The notes beneath the pieces were generated by a model. That model had not been told where the DNA came from. It worked only from the letters and a program-made list of their open reading frames with translations, and made no database searches. A DNA stretch of 64,000 bases, from positions 62,001-126,000 of the forward strand of contig CABXXT010000002.1 in assembly GCA_902516285.1 (NCBI GenBank). The letters run 5' to 3'. Of this stretch, positions 41,230-51,441 are shown in pieces; the first letter of the stretch is position 1, and each line of letters begins with the position of its first letter. Source of the stretch: an uncultured SAR86 cluster bacterium. GTDB lineage: Bacteria; Pseudomonadota; Gammaproteobacteria; Magnimaribacterales; D2472. A program made the position numbers and the translations under genes.

Positions 41230-42792
41230 ATGCAATTTAAATTGAGACAAAAAATAAAAAAAACTGGAAGTTTTAGATACTCAAAAAAGTATTTAAAGCT
41301 TATTGAAAACGCAAAAGTTTATGATGTGGCAATAGACTCGCCAACAACTCACGCAGCAAATCTCTCATTTAAAGAAAAAAATAATATTTATTTAAAGAGA
41401 GAGGACCTCCAGCCTATTTTTTCTTTTAAGAATAGGGGAGCTTATAATAAAATTGCAAATCTTTCAGACAAACAAAAATCTCAAGGGATAATTGCTGCCT
41501 CAGCAGGGAATCATGCCCAAGGTGTTGCATTAGCTTGTAAAAAACTAAAAATTAAATGTAACATCGTCATGCCTATTACTGCCGCTGAAAACAAAATAAA
41601 TGCTGTTAAAAGGTTAGGAGCAAAACTAACTCTTTACGGTGAAAACTTATCCGAGGCTTTAATTAAAGCTAATGTCTTATGTAAAAAAAATAATTATACC
41701 TTTGTCCATCCATTTGATGATCCATACACAATCGCTGGACAAGGAACAATTGGAAAAGAAATTTTAGAAGATGATATAAATTATGATGCTTTATTTATAC
41801 CGGTTGGAGGAGGCGGTCTTCTTGCTGGGGTATCTGCTTGGATCAGACAAAATAAAAAAAATATTAAGATTATTGGAGTTGAAGTAGATGACTCTGCGTG
41901 TTTAACAGAAGCATTGAAGTCTAATAAGCGTGTTCTTCTAAAAAAAGTTGGATTATTTGCTGACGGTGTTGCTGTTTCAAGGGTAGGTAAAAATAATTTC
42001 GATGTCATAAAAGAGTGCGTAGATGAGGTAATGACAGTAACTATTGATGAAGTATGCGCAGCTGTAAAAGATATTTTTGAGGATACAAGAGTTTTATCAG
42101 AACCATCAGGTGCAGTTGCTTTAGCGGGTCTCAAAATAGCAGCTAAGAGACTAAAAAATAAAAACCTATTAGCGATAAGTTCAGGATCAAATGTAAACTT
42201 TCAAAAGCTAGGATACATTGTTGAGAGATCCGAACTTGGCGAAAATAGAGAAAAAATACTTAGTATAAGGATTCCGGAATCTCCAGGGAGCTTCTTAAAA
42301 CTCTCAAAGGTATTTGGCAAATTATCTGTAACAGAGTTTAATTATCGTAAATCAGGTGATAAAGATGCATATGTTTTGGTAGGGATTAGAACTTCATCTG
42401 AAAAAAGTTTTGTATCCCTTAAGAAGAAATTAAAAAAGCTGAAATATAAATTTTCTGACTATACCAATAACAAAATATCTAACGATCATTTAAGACACAT
42501 GGTGGGTGGCAGAGTAAATAATTCGCATGATTCAACAAATTTTGAAAGAATATTTAACGGTGAGTTTCCAGAAAAACCAGGAGCATTGTTTGATTTCCTT
42601 AAATGCTTTGGTAATAAATGGAATATTTCGTTATTTCATTACCGAAATATAGGCTCAGCATACGGAAATATTCTAATTGGAATTGAAGATCATAATAAAA
42701 ACAAATCTCTTTTGATAAAGCATTTATCAAAATGTGGAACTATTTTTAAAGAAGAAAGCAACAATAAAGCATATTTAGACTTTTTAAAATAA
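41230..42792 (+). CDS. ilvA: Threonine dehydratase, biosynthetic
   Basis: SFKNRGAYNKI PLP-Lys, AASAGNHAQGVA, VGGGGLLAGV, two C-terminal ACT-like regulatory regions. Confidence 0.97.
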   Translation: MQFKLRQKIKKTGSFRYSKKYLKLIENAKVYDVAIDSPTTHAANLSFKEKNNIYLKREDLQPIFSFKNRGAYNKIANLSDKQKSQGIIAASAGNHAQGVALACKKLKIKCNIVMPITAAENKINAVKRLGAKLTLYGENLSEALIKANVLCKKNNYTFVHPFDDPYTIAGQGTIGKEILEDDINYDALFIPVGGGGLLAGVSAWIRQNKKNIKIIGVEVDDSACLTEALKSNKRVLLKKVGLFADGVAVSRVGKNNFDVIKECVDEVMTVTIDEVCAAVKDIFEDTRVLSEPSGAVALAGLKIAAKRLKNKNLLAISSGSNVNFQKLGYIVERSELGENREKILSIRIPESPGSFLKLSKVFGKLSVTEFNYRKSGDKDAYVLVGIRTSSEKSFVSLKKKLKKLKYKFSDYTNNKISNDHLRHMVGGRVNNSHDSTNFERIFNGEFPEKPGALFDFLKCFGNKWNISLFHYRNIGSAYGNILIGIEDHNKNKSLLIKHLSKCGTIFKEESNNKAYLDFLK

Positions 42793-42793
42793 T

Positions 42794-45085
42794 TTAATAT
42801 TTCAATCTAAATTTTAAAGAAAAAATTTCATTGCTAGGATTTTCCCAAGGCTGTTCAAAGATATCTGACATATTCATTTGATCATTATCTTCATACATAT
42901 CACCACCTTTAGTATAAACAAGATAAATATTTGAAAGAGGTGCAATTTCATATTTATACCTTATTTGGAAAGATGCCACACCCCTTAGAAAAGGTGAGAC
43001 CTCTTCTTCGTTTTTAAACAGATATCCACCTGAGTCAACCACAAGGCTTATTGGATTTTTTGCTTTGAGTGCAACGAATTGGCTTTTTAATCTAATTTCA
43101 TGTTTATTGCCTTTAAACCAGTTCATATTGATAGATACTGTTTTTTGACCCAAGTCATATGCAGCAAGCTTATTTTCGTCTAGCCATTTCAACCACTCGT
43201 CCTCTTTTTTATATCTAAGTTCTAACTTAAACAAGAGATTATCATTAGGAAAAACAGAGCCAGCAAGTTTAAAAAATTTCTTTGACAAACCTTTCGAGTC
43301 CCAATTTTTATATGCTCCACCTTCCTCAAGAGTCATTCTCCAATCATATGTCCAGTACTTGTAATTTATTGCTTCACTATCTAATGTGATACTTGTTTTA
43401 TCTCTTATTTTTACAAATGGATATAAGCTATTCTTTCTGGTAATAGTAGTATTTTTACCAGAAGTTATGTGTTTAAAATTCAATTTGAATTTAGAAGTAT
43501 CTTTAAATGTAATTTCATTTTTTTGTTCAAAGCTTATTGGGTTTGAATTGCCATTAGTATCTGCGTCATAGTTAATATCAATTCCAAAATCAATAAGGTC
43601 ATATTTTGAATTATTTTTAAAATCTACCTTTTGAATATTATGCCCAATTCCAAGATGAAACCAGTCGTTTCTCTGCAGATATCCAAAATCATTTAAATTA
43701 AAATCTTCATCAAAATATAAAATGCTTGCAGTATTTCTTGATAATGAGTCTGGCTTATATATGTATTGAGATCTAATACCTCTTCCATTTATTCCATCTT
43801 TTTCTGAAATAAGAATATCTGTAAGCACTCTTAATTTGCTTGAAACTTGATTTAAATAGTCAATTACATTTACAGTACTTTTGGAGTTTTTAGCATCATC
43901 ATTTACATGAGTAATCATGTGCCCAAAAGTTTGATTCCCATTTTTTTTCTTTGATCTCAATGCGATAAACTCTCTTCCTTTTGAATAATCTTCGTCTGAT
44001 TCTTTAGCAGAAAAAAAACCTAGTTCAAGTGTATTTATTTTTTGTGTGAATCTAAGAGCAAAATCTATATCAGTGAAACTTCTTTTTGAATTATTACAAT
44101 CATCTGTATTTTCCTGAGCCTCACAATCATAACTTGGAGACGAACCAATTCTTCTTGTATTAATAACACTGTATCTATCATAGTTACTTATATTAAATAA
44201 AGATTGATTTTCATTAAAGAAAGCTCTTTTTTCAGAATAAAAAGTCTCTTGAGCAGAAAAGTTAATGATTACATCATCACTTTCAGCCTGACCAAAATCA
44301 GGATTTAAAGTCATATTAATTTGACTTCCTTTACCAGAGTTATAAAAGAGTTCTGCACCGATGTTGCTTTCTTCAAGATCAGTAATAGTATTGTTATTTG
44401 CAGCTAGATATGGAAAGAAGTTAAGTTTAGATTTTGTATAATTGTCTATTTCCAAGCTATCTAGATTTTCAAAATAATTTGATCTCATTGCCATCGTTCC
44501 GGCAGAACTTGTCCATGATTTTTCATTTGCTCTGTACCTAAGGGCTGTATAGTTAATTTTCCTTTTCCCTCCTTCAACATTTTTCATCAAGGTAAGGTTC
44601 CACGGCAGATAAAATTCAGAAACCCAATATGTATCGTATTTTTTCGTTTTGGCTATCCAGTCTCCATCCCAGTCTTTTTTAAAAGCTCCAGATTGAATTT
44701 TAATTGCATCAAAAAGTGAATCTCCAAGAGTGACTGCAATGATAAATGCCTTTTGACCATCTCCATCAAAGTCAATATTAATTGAATTTTTTTCACTCAA
44801 AGATGTCATTTCATCTCTCATGGCTTTTCGTGATTGCATAGTTAATGGATCTTGAAAATTTTTAAAACCTACATAAATACCATCTTCATTTGAAAAAATA
44901 TAAGCAATTGTTTCACCTTTGTATTTTTTTAACGTGAATGGTTGAGTTTCATAAAATTCATCAATGGTGTATGCATCCTGCCACTCAGGCTCGCTTAGAT
45001 CCCCATCAATAATTATAGATCCGCCCAAAAGAGAAGATGAAATTAGAAATAAAAATGGATACTTAAGCATAGAGTTGAAGCGCAT
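42794..45085 (-). CDS. Outer-membrane-associated protein with CBM9-like N-domain (DUF5916-like)
   Basis: Signal peptide; IIDGDLSEPEWQDA N-domain; long C-terminal beta-barrel-like region ending FRLKY. Confidence 0.78.
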   Translation of the reverse strand: MRFNSMLKYPFLFLISSSLLGGSIIIDGDLSEPEWQDAYTIDEFYETQPFTLKKYKGETIAYIFSNEDGIYVGFKNFQDPLTMQSRKAMRDEMTSLSEKNSINIDFDGDGQKAFIIAVTLGDSLFDAIKIQSGAFKKDWDGDWIAKTKKYDTYWVSEFYLPWNLTLMKNVEGGKRKINYTALRYRANEKSWTSSAGTMAMRSNYFENLDSLEIDNYTKSKLNFFPYLAANNNTITDLEESNIGAELFYNSGKGSQINMTLNPDFGQAESDDVIINFSAQETFYSEKRAFFNENQSLFNISNYDRYSVINTRRIGSSPSYDCEAQENTDDCNNSKRSFTDIDFALRFTQKINTLELGFFSAKESDEDYSKGREFIALRSKKKNGNQTFGHMITHVNDDAKNSKSTVNVIDYLNQVSSKLRVLTDILISEKDGINGRGIRSQYIYKPDSLSRNTASILYFDEDFNLNDFGYLQRNDWFHLGIGHNIQKVDFKNNSKYDLIDFGIDINYDADTNGNSNPISFEQKNEITFKDTSKFKLNFKHITSGKNTTITRKNSLYPFVKIRDKTSITLDSEAINYKYWTYDWRMTLEEGGAYKNWDSKGLSKKFFKLAGSVFPNDNLLFKLELRYKKEDEWLKWLDENKLAAYDLGQKTVSINMNWFKGNKHEIRLKSQFVALKAKNPISLVVDSGGYLFKNEEEVSPFLRGVASFQIRYKYEIAPLSNIYLVYTKGGDMYEDNDQMNMSDIFEQPWENPSNEIFSLKFRLKY

Positions 45086-45096
45086 TTTATATGGTA

Positions 45097-45651
45097 CTAA
45101 AACCTATGTATACGTTCTTCTGTAATAACACAATCATATTTTATATCATGCGGCTCACTAAATCTTTCAGTATGTATTTGATACTCATACCCAACGCCAA
45201 TAATCGCTGGTTTTTTTAAAATCTTTTCTAATGCTCGATCAAAATATCCACCACCATAACCGAGCCTAAAACCGTCTTTATCAACACTCAAAAAAGGGAT
45301 AATAAGTAAATCAAATTGATCTATATGGAGATAGTTATCGCTATCTGATTCCAAAATACCATATTTATTAGGTAATAGATCATGTGTCTCATTGAAATCA
45401 TTAAAAGCCATTCTTTTATTAGGAAAAATTTTAGGAAGATACAAACCAATGCTCTTTTTTTTAAGTTCTTTCAATACAATATCTAGACTTATCTCAAATT
45501 TATATGGACTGTAGATAAGAACATTTTTCAAGTTAAGAGAGCTTATCTCCTTCATTAAGGTATTTTGAATTAATAAGCTAGAATCGAGTATAAAATTTTT
45601 TTTGAGCTTCTTTGAGGTAGAAAGATAAGATTTTCTTAATTTATTTTTCAT
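45097..45651 (-). CDS. 5-formyltetrahydrofolate cyclo-ligase
   Basis: IPFLSVDKDGFRLGYGGGYFDRAL; adjacent 6S RNA candidate. Confidence 0.93.
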   Translation of the reverse strand: MKNKLRKSYLSTSKKLKKNFILDSSLLIQNTLMKEISSLNLKNVLIYSPYKFEISLDIVLKELKKKSIGLYLPKIFPNKRMAFNDFNETHDLLPNKYGILESDSDNYLHIDQFDLLIIPFLSVDKDGFRLGYGGGYFDRALEKILKKPAIIGVGYEYQIHTERFSEPHDIKYDCVITEERIHRF

Positions 45652-45657
45652 AACCTC

Positions 45658-45806
45658 AATTTGAATACAAACCAGATCACCGCTATGTATTTTACCTGAA
45701 CCGAAAGTTCAGGTGGTGAATAACTTATCAGATCAGGCTTCCCTAATTAGGTATTGCTCAACAATGATAGTGGAATATCACCTTAAAAATAGTATCGGTT
45801 CAAATT
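45658..45806 (-). ncRNA. ssrS: 6S RNA (ssrS)
   Basis: Located between zapA and fau as in gammaproteobacteria; closing stem AATTTGAA/TTCAAATT; ATTCACCACCTGAACTTTCGGTTCAGGT hairpin and GAAGCCT resemble E. coli 6S; ends approximate. Confidence 0.8.
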
Positions 45807-45874
45807 TATAAATACATTAGCGAATGAACCAGAATGTTATAAAAGTATAAATGAGATTATAAGCAATATAAAGC

Positions 45875-46144
45875 TTATTTTGAGAAGGCCTTTTCTATCT
45901 TGTTAATAAGCTTAGAATAATCAACTACATCAGACTTTCCAGAATCTTCTTTTGAGTTAAGTTGTTTATTTGCAAGAGTCAATCCAGCTATTATTAGAGC
46001 ATTATTTTTATCTTTAATGCCTTCAAGTTCATTATTCAATAGTTCAGCAGCCTTAATAAGATTATTTTTTTCTTTTGGAGGACATGAAATCGTGAGATCT
46101 CTTCCAAAGATTCTTAGTGATAATGTTTCAGTTTTAGCTGTCAT
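45875..46144 (-). CDS. zapA: Cell division protein ZapA
   Basis: LRIFGRDLTISCPPKEKNNLIKAAELLNNEL. Confidence 0.9.
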   Translation of the reverse strand: MTAKTETLSLRIFGRDLTISCPPKEKNNLIKAAELLNNELEGIKDKNNALIIAGLTLANKQLNSKEDSGKSDVVDYSKLINKIEKAFSK

Positions 46145-46328
46145 TAGATTTTTTTATCTCTTTGAGCAAACTTTTAATTTCTTTTTTATGAAGCACTTTA
46201 TCTTTTTTCCATTCGCGCTCTCTTTTAATATAAAAGTCAATTATTCCTTTTTGCTCATTAAATCTTTTTATAAGTAAATCTAATTTTTTTTCAAATTCTT
46301 TAGATAACTTTTTTTCAGATTTAGGCAT
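46134..46328 (-). CDS. Short coiled-coil protein upstream of zapA (TIGR02449/ZapB-like)
   Basis: 64-aa coiled coil in the zapA operon position. Confidence 0.65.
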   Translation of the reverse strand: MPKSEKKLSKEFEKKLDLLIKRFNEQKGIIDFYIKREREWKKDKVLHKKEIKSLLKEIKKSNDS

Positions 46329-46391
46329 TTTTATAGTTTAATTCTTGTTTGCTTAATTGGAAAGTTTGTTTAATAAAAGTAAAATACGACG

Positions 46392-47687
46392 ATGGAAAAT
46401 ACAATATACAAAAATAGAAGAGATGGGTTGAGTGAATTAATGGAAAATAACTCTGTTCTTTTAATACCCGGCGCAGATTTGCAATACAGAAATGCAGATT
46501 CTAGTTACCCTTTTAGACAAGATAGTAGTTTTTATTATTTTTCAGGATTTTGTGAGTCTTCTTCTCTTATTGCAATTGTAAAAAATGAGAACAAGATAAA
46601 TTCAATAATTTTTGTTCCTCCAAAGGATAAGTTAAGAGAAATTTGGGACGGTTATAGAGCAGGACCGATTGGAGCCGTCAAGGACTACTTATTTGATAAG
46701 GCTTTTGATAATAATCAGATTGATTCAATGCTACCAGATATTTTAAGTGGTTCAAAACAAGTTATGTACCCAATTGGAAAAAAAGCTGGATTTGACCAAA
46801 AAGTTATAGATTGGACTACGGAGGCAAGTTCAAAAGATAGACATAGCAAGTCTATAAATATCTTTGATGCTAGCTCAATGATCGGCAATTTAAGGTTAAT
46901 AAAAGACAATCATGAAATTGAACTTATAAGAAAAGCCTGTGATATATCTGCAGATGCTCATATTCATGCGATGAAAAACATTAAGGGCGGCGATAACGAA
47001 CAATTAATTGAAAGTTTATATATTCATGAATTTTCAAAAAAAGGTGCAAGATATCCTGCTTACAATCCAATTGTTGCTAGTGGTGAAAATGCCTGCGTAT
47101 TGCATTATGTTGAGAATAACAAGGATCTAAATAATTCTGATTTAATTCTTGTCGATGCTGGTTGTGAATTTGAAATGTATGCTGCTGATATAACAAGAAC
47201 ATTCCCAATTAGCGGTAAATTTTCTGAGGAACAGCTAAAGATTTATGAAGTTGTTTTAGAAGCAATGAATGCCGCAATTGATGAAGTAAAGGAAGGAAAC
47301 AGTGTAATGAGACCTCAAGAGGCTTCAGAAAAAGTTATTACAAAAGGACTAATAAAACTTGGTTTATTGAAAGGAGATTTAGATGAACTTCATGCATCTG
47401 GAGCATATAAAGATTTTTATATGCATAAAATTGGTCATTGGTTAGGACTCGATGTTCATGATGCAGGTGATTATGTTGAAGGTGATGACTTTATGAAATT
47501 TAAACCTGGCATGATTACAACAATTGAACCAGGTATATATATTAGTAGCTCAATGGATGTTGATGATAAATGGAAGGGCATTGGAGTAAGGATTGAAGAC
47601 GATATTCTTGTAACCAAAGATGGAAACGAAAACCTTACAAAAAAAGTCCCATCTGATCCTAAAGAGATTGAGTCATTAATGTCTTAA
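46392..47687 (+). CDS. pepP: Xaa-Pro aminopeptidase
   Basis: VDAGCEFEMYAADITRTFP, HKIGHWLGLDVHD, TIEPGIYI metal ligands. Confidence 0.95.
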   Translation: MENTIYKNRRDGLSELMENNSVLLIPGADLQYRNADSSYPFRQDSSFYYFSGFCESSSLIAIVKNENKINSIIFVPPKDKLREIWDGYRAGPIGAVKDYLFDKAFDNNQIDSMLPDILSGSKQVMYPIGKKAGFDQKVIDWTTEASSKDRHSKSINIFDASSMIGNLRLIKDNHEIELIRKACDISADAHIHAMKNIKGGDNEQLIESLYIHEFSKKGARYPAYNPIVASGENACVLHYVENNKDLNNSDLILVDAGCEFEMYAADITRTFPISGKFSEEQLKIYEVVLEAMNAAIDEVKEGNSVMRPQEASEKVITKGLIKLGLLKGDLDELHASGAYKDFYMHKIGHWLGLDVHDAGDYVEGDDFMKFKPGMITTIEPGIYISSSMDVDDKWKGIGVRIEDDILVTKDGNENLTKKVPSDPKEIESLMS

Positions 47688-47691
47688 TATT

Positions 47692-48849
47692 GTGAAAACA
47701 ATAGTCACTATTTCAGGAGGAGGTATTATTGGAAATTATATTTCCTCCAAGCTGCATAACCACAATATTGATTCGCTTGTAATAGAAAAGCTTAGTAAGT
47801 CTAATCAGGTAAAAGAAAATATTAGAACTCTTACTCTAAACCAGGCATCAAAGAAATTATTAGATGAAATAGGTGTAAATGTTAATTATGCCGAAATCAA
47901 AAAAATCTTTGTTAATGATGGGGAAGGTTCTGGAAAAATAAATTTTTCATCTGATGAAATAGGTAGTGATAATTTATCTTATGTAGTTTTTTTTAATGAT
48001 CTTCAGCAAGCATTGCAACAAAAGACCTTGGAAAGAACAATATTTGAAAATGAAATAAAAAAAATTATTAGTGGCGAGCCTAGTAAAAACTCTGAAGTTA
48101 CCCTCTCTAATAATCAAAGCATTTTAACTAAGTTTGTAGCAGGTTGTGATGGAAGAAACTCAAAGGTTGCAAAGATTGGAAAATTTAAAGAGATTAACAA
48201 TAGCTACAATCAAACGGCAGCAACTTTTACGGTAACTGTAAATAATTTAGAAGAAACAAGCGCATATCAAATTTTTTCTGAGAAGGGTATATTTGCAATT
48301 ATGCCAGCACCAAAAAGCTCAGGAAAATTAACACATACTGTTGTTTGGTCAATAGACAATAAAAGACTAAAGGATGCTGATATTGAAAGTTATGTTATTG
48401 ATAATATTAACTACTTTGAAAGTAAATTAGGTACAAAGATAAAAATTTTCTCAAAAATCCTTAGCTTTAATCTTATTAATCATCATTATCAAAGCTATGT
48501 ATCCGACTCAATGGTACTAATTGGAGATGCAGCTCATTCAATTCATCCATTGGCTGGTCAAGGCATTAATTTAGGATTTGCGGATGCGCAAGTTTTTTGT
48601 GAAGAAATAATAAGAGGATTCGAAAGAAGCCATGAACCAGACCAAAAACTTGTTCTTAAAAAGTATGAAATTAAAAGAAGAAGCCTCAATCTAGTAATGC
48701 TTAAATCTATGGATTTATTTGTGAATACATTTAACTCTAATAATCTTTATACAAAGCTTATAAGAAACATTGGACTTTCTTCAGTCAATAAAATTAATTT
48801 TCTTAAAAGATTATTTATAAATCACGCAGCTGGTAATAATAAGATATAA
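47692..48849 (+). CDS. UbiH/UbiF/VisC-family FAD monooxygenase (GTG start)
   Basis: GGGIIGNYISSKL, AGCDGRNSKVAK, LIGDAAHSIHPLAGQGINLGFAD. Confidence 0.9.
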   Translation: MKTIVTISGGGIIGNYISSKLHNHNIDSLVIEKLSKSNQVKENIRTLTLNQASKKLLDEIGVNVNYAEIKKIFVNDGEGSGKINFSSDEIGSDNLSYVVFFNDLQQALQQKTLERTIFENEIKKIISGEPSKNSEVTLSNNQSILTKFVAGCDGRNSKVAKIGKFKEINNSYNQTAATFTVTVNNLEETSAYQIFSEKGIFAIMPAPKSSGKLTHTVVWSIDNKRLKDADIESYVIDNINYFESKLGTKIKIFSKILSFNLINHHYQSYVSDSMVLIGDAAHSIHPLAGQGINLGFADAQVFCEEIIRGFERSHEPDQKLVLKKYEIKRRSLNLVMLKSMDLFVNTFNSNNLYTKLIRNIGLSSVNKINFLKRLFINHAAGNNKI

Positions 48850-48891
48850 TTTTCTTGCACACCTTAAGATCTTAATTTACTGAGGTTTAAA

Positions 48892-49887
48892 ATGAAAAAA
48901 CTTTCGATAATATTATCTTTATTTATTTTAATTTCTTGTGCTAATAAATTAGAAGATGAACTTACTATATTTACTTCAAGACAACCACAACTTCTTGAAC
49001 CAATACTTGATGAATTTTATCAAGATACAGGCATAAAGGTAAATTTGCTGTCCGGAAATGCTCAGGTTTTAATGGAAAGAATATCTGTAGAGGGAAAAGA
49101 TTCAAAGGCAGATATATTTATGACAGTTGATGCTGGAGTTCTGTGGCAAGCAGCTGAAAGAAATATTTTTAGCGAAGTTGATTCAAATATTTTAAATACA
49201 AATATTCCTGATTATTTAAGAGATGCTAATAATCAGTGGTTTGGTTTTTCAAAAAGAGCTAGAACTATAGTTTTCTCAGATGACCAATATTCTGCATCAG
49301 ACTTTTCTACCTATGAGGATTTATCAGACCCCAAATGGAAAGGTAAATTATGCCTAAGAACTTCAAAAAAAGTTTATAACAGATCACTCATAGCTAGCAT
49401 GATTGATTCATACGGTTTTGAAAAAACCAAATCTGTAGTATCAGGCTGGGTTTCAAATTTAGCAACAGAGGTTTTTTCAAATGATACTAGCGCACTAAAA
49501 GCGGTATCGAGCGGTCAATGCGGGGTTACCATTGTAAATACATATTATTTAGCAAGATTATTGGATGATCCTCAATATGATAATCTGAGACTTTTTTGGG
49601 CTAACCAAAAAAACAGAGGGGTGCATGTGAACATTTCTGGAGCAGGAATTGTAAATACTTCCAACAATAAGGAGAATGCTATAAAGTTACTTGAATACTT
49701 TTCATCCAAAAAAGCACAGGAGTTTTATGCTTCTGCTGTAAAAGAATACCCAGTGGTTGAAGGTTCCGAAATTAATGATGCTATAAAAAGTTGGGGCGCT
49801 TTTGTTGAGGATAATATAAATGTTAGCAAGCTTGGATCTCTTCAAAAGGAAGCAGTTTTTTTAGCACAAGAGGCTGGATACAAATAA
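48892..49887 (+). CDS. Fe(III) ABC transporter substrate-binding lipoprotein (FbpA/FutA-like)
   Basis: Lipobox LISC; LTIFTSRQPQ, DLSDPKWKGKLCLR, CGVTIVNTYYLARL tyrosine pair. Confidence 0.9.
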   Translation: MKKLSIILSLFILISCANKLEDELTIFTSRQPQLLEPILDEFYQDTGIKVNLLSGNAQVLMERISVEGKDSKADIFMTVDAGVLWQAAERNIFSEVDSNILNTNIPDYLRDANNQWFGFSKRARTIVFSDDQYSASDFSTYEDLSDPKWKGKLCLRTSKKVYNRSLIASMIDSYGFEKTKSVVSGWVSNLATEVFSNDTSALKAVSSGQCGVTIVNTYYLARLLDDPQYDNLRLFWANQKNRGVHVNISGAGIVNTSNNKENAIKLLEYFSSKKAQEFYASAVKEYPVVEGSEINDAIKSWGAFVEDNINVSKLGSLQKEAVFLAQEAGYK

Positions 49888-49889
49888 AC

Positions 49890-50126
49890 CTATACTTTTT
49901 CGCCTCGACCTCTGATTTCTTTTAAAACTTGACTAATTCCTTTTTTATCAATGATTCGCATGCCCTTAGCAGAAACCTTAAGATTCACAAATCTGTTCTC
50001 AGATTCAACCCAAAATTTATGGGTATGTAGATTAGGAAAAAACTTACGCTTAGTCCTGTTGTTAGCATGAGAAACATTATTCCCAGATTGTGGTATCTTT
50101 CCTGTTACTTGACATTTTTTACTCAT
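49890..50126 (-). CDS. rpmB: 50S ribosomal protein L28
   Basis: [33 protein letters not shown]. Confidence 0.97.
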   Translation of the reverse strand: MSKKCQVTGKIPQSGNNVSHANNRTKRKFFPNLHTHKFWVESENRFVNLKVSAKGMRIIDKKGISQVLKEIRGRGEKV

Positions 50127-50182
50127 AGAATCGCGATTTTATAGAACAGAACAACACTTATCAATACTATAATCAATAATAT

Positions 50183-50677
50183 ATGAAAGAAATTTTTATT
50201 TTAAGACATGCAAAGTCCTCATGGGATAACATAAACCTCTCTGATTTTGAAAGACCACTTGCAAAGCGAGGTATCAATGATGCTAATACAATGTCTGACT
50301 ATCTTAGAAAAAACAGCTTTTCAGTGGATAAAGTTTTATGTAGCAATGCGACCAGAACAAAAGAAACACTTGATATAATCTCAGACGGTATTAAATTTGA
50401 AATCTCAGATGCTAGATACACTGATGATTTATATTTTAAAGGCATAGATAAAATATTAAGCTACCTAAAAAGAATTGATGAAGAAACAAAAAGTATCTTA
50501 ATTATTGGACACAATCCTACTCTTCATTTTCTTATAGAAACCTTAACAAAAGAACGTATTTATAAATTTGCAACTTGCAACATGGCAATAATTAATTTCA
50601 ATAATAATTGGAAGAATCTTAGTGAAGGTGAATGTAAGTTAGAATTAGTAATAAGACCCAAGGAAATAAAACTTTGA
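50183..50677 (+). CDS. sixA: Phosphohistidine phosphatase SixA-like
   Basis: [15 protein letters not shown] motif, [16 protein letters not shown]. Confidence 0.88.
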   Translation: MKEIFILRHAKSSWDNINLSDFERPLAKRGINDANTMSDYLRKNSFSVDKVLCSNATRTKETLDIISDGIKFEISDARYTDDLYFKGIDKILSYLKRIDEETKSILIIGHNPTLHFLIETLTKERIYKFATCNMAIINFNNNWKNLSEGECKLELVIRPKEIKL

Positions 50678-51129
50678 TAAGCGTAAAAATAAAAATAATA
50701 AGCCCATTAATAGGAAAAGAAATACCATTACCAAAATATGAAACAGCTGGGTCAGCAGGACTTGACCTTCGCGCATGCATTGAAAATAAACTTACCTTAG
50801 AACCAGGAAAAACAGAAATGATACCAATTGGCTTTGCCATGTATCTCGAGGATAATAATCTATCTGCGCTTGTTATTCCTCGATCTGGCTTGGGATCAAA
50901 ACATGGAATAGTTCTTGGTAATCTTGTTGGTTTAATTGATTCAGACTATCAAGGTGAACTAATGGTACCAGCTTGGAATAGGTCTGATAGTAAATTTGAA
51001 ATAAAACCAGGTGACAGAATAGCTCAAATGATAATAGTTCCAATATTACAAGCGGAATTTGAGATGGTCGACGAATTTAAAGTTTCGACAAGAGGTGTTA
51101 AAGGATTCGGGAGCTCTGGAATTAATTGA
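50674..51129 (+). CDS. dut: dUTP diphosphatase
   Basis: [48 protein letters not shown]. Confidence 0.97.
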   Translation: MISVKIKIISPLIGKEIPLPKYETAGSAGLDLRACIENKLTLEPGKTEMIPIGFAMYLEDNNLSALVIPRSGLGSKHGIVLGNLVGLIDSDYQGELMVPAWNRSDSKFEIKPGDRIAQMIIVPILQAEFEMVDEFKVSTRGVKGFGSSGIN

Positions 51130-51134
51130 TTAAA

Positions 51135-51383
51135 TTAACTCTTTTTACCAAATCTTTCTTCAAATTTTTGCACCCTACCGCCGGTGTCAATAATTTTTTG
51201 TTTACCAGTATAGAAGGGGTGTGAAGCAGAGGAAATTTCAACAGTATAATAGGGATAAGTTTTTCCATCTTCCCATTCTTTGGTTTTATCTGTTTTTAGT
51301 GTTGAATTAATTATGAAATATTCGTCTACACTAATATCATGGAATAAAACTTCGCGGTATTCAGGATGTATATCTTTTTTCAT
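51135..51383 (-). CDS. rpmE2: 50S ribosomal protein L31 type B
   Basis: [24 protein letters not shown]...[29 protein letters not shown], no Cys. Confidence 0.96.
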   Translation of the reverse strand: MKKDIHPEYREVLFHDISVDEYFIINSTLKTDKTKEWEDGKTYPYYTVEISSASHPFYTGKQKIIDTGGRVQKFEERFGKKS

Positions 51384-51441
51384 AATAAAATCAAATTAGG
51401 ATGAGAACTATAGCAAAAATAAACTCCATTTCAATTAAAAA

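Noticed and set aside
41781-42134. 117-aa minus-strand ORF
   Set aside because: Antisense to ilvA catalytic domain.
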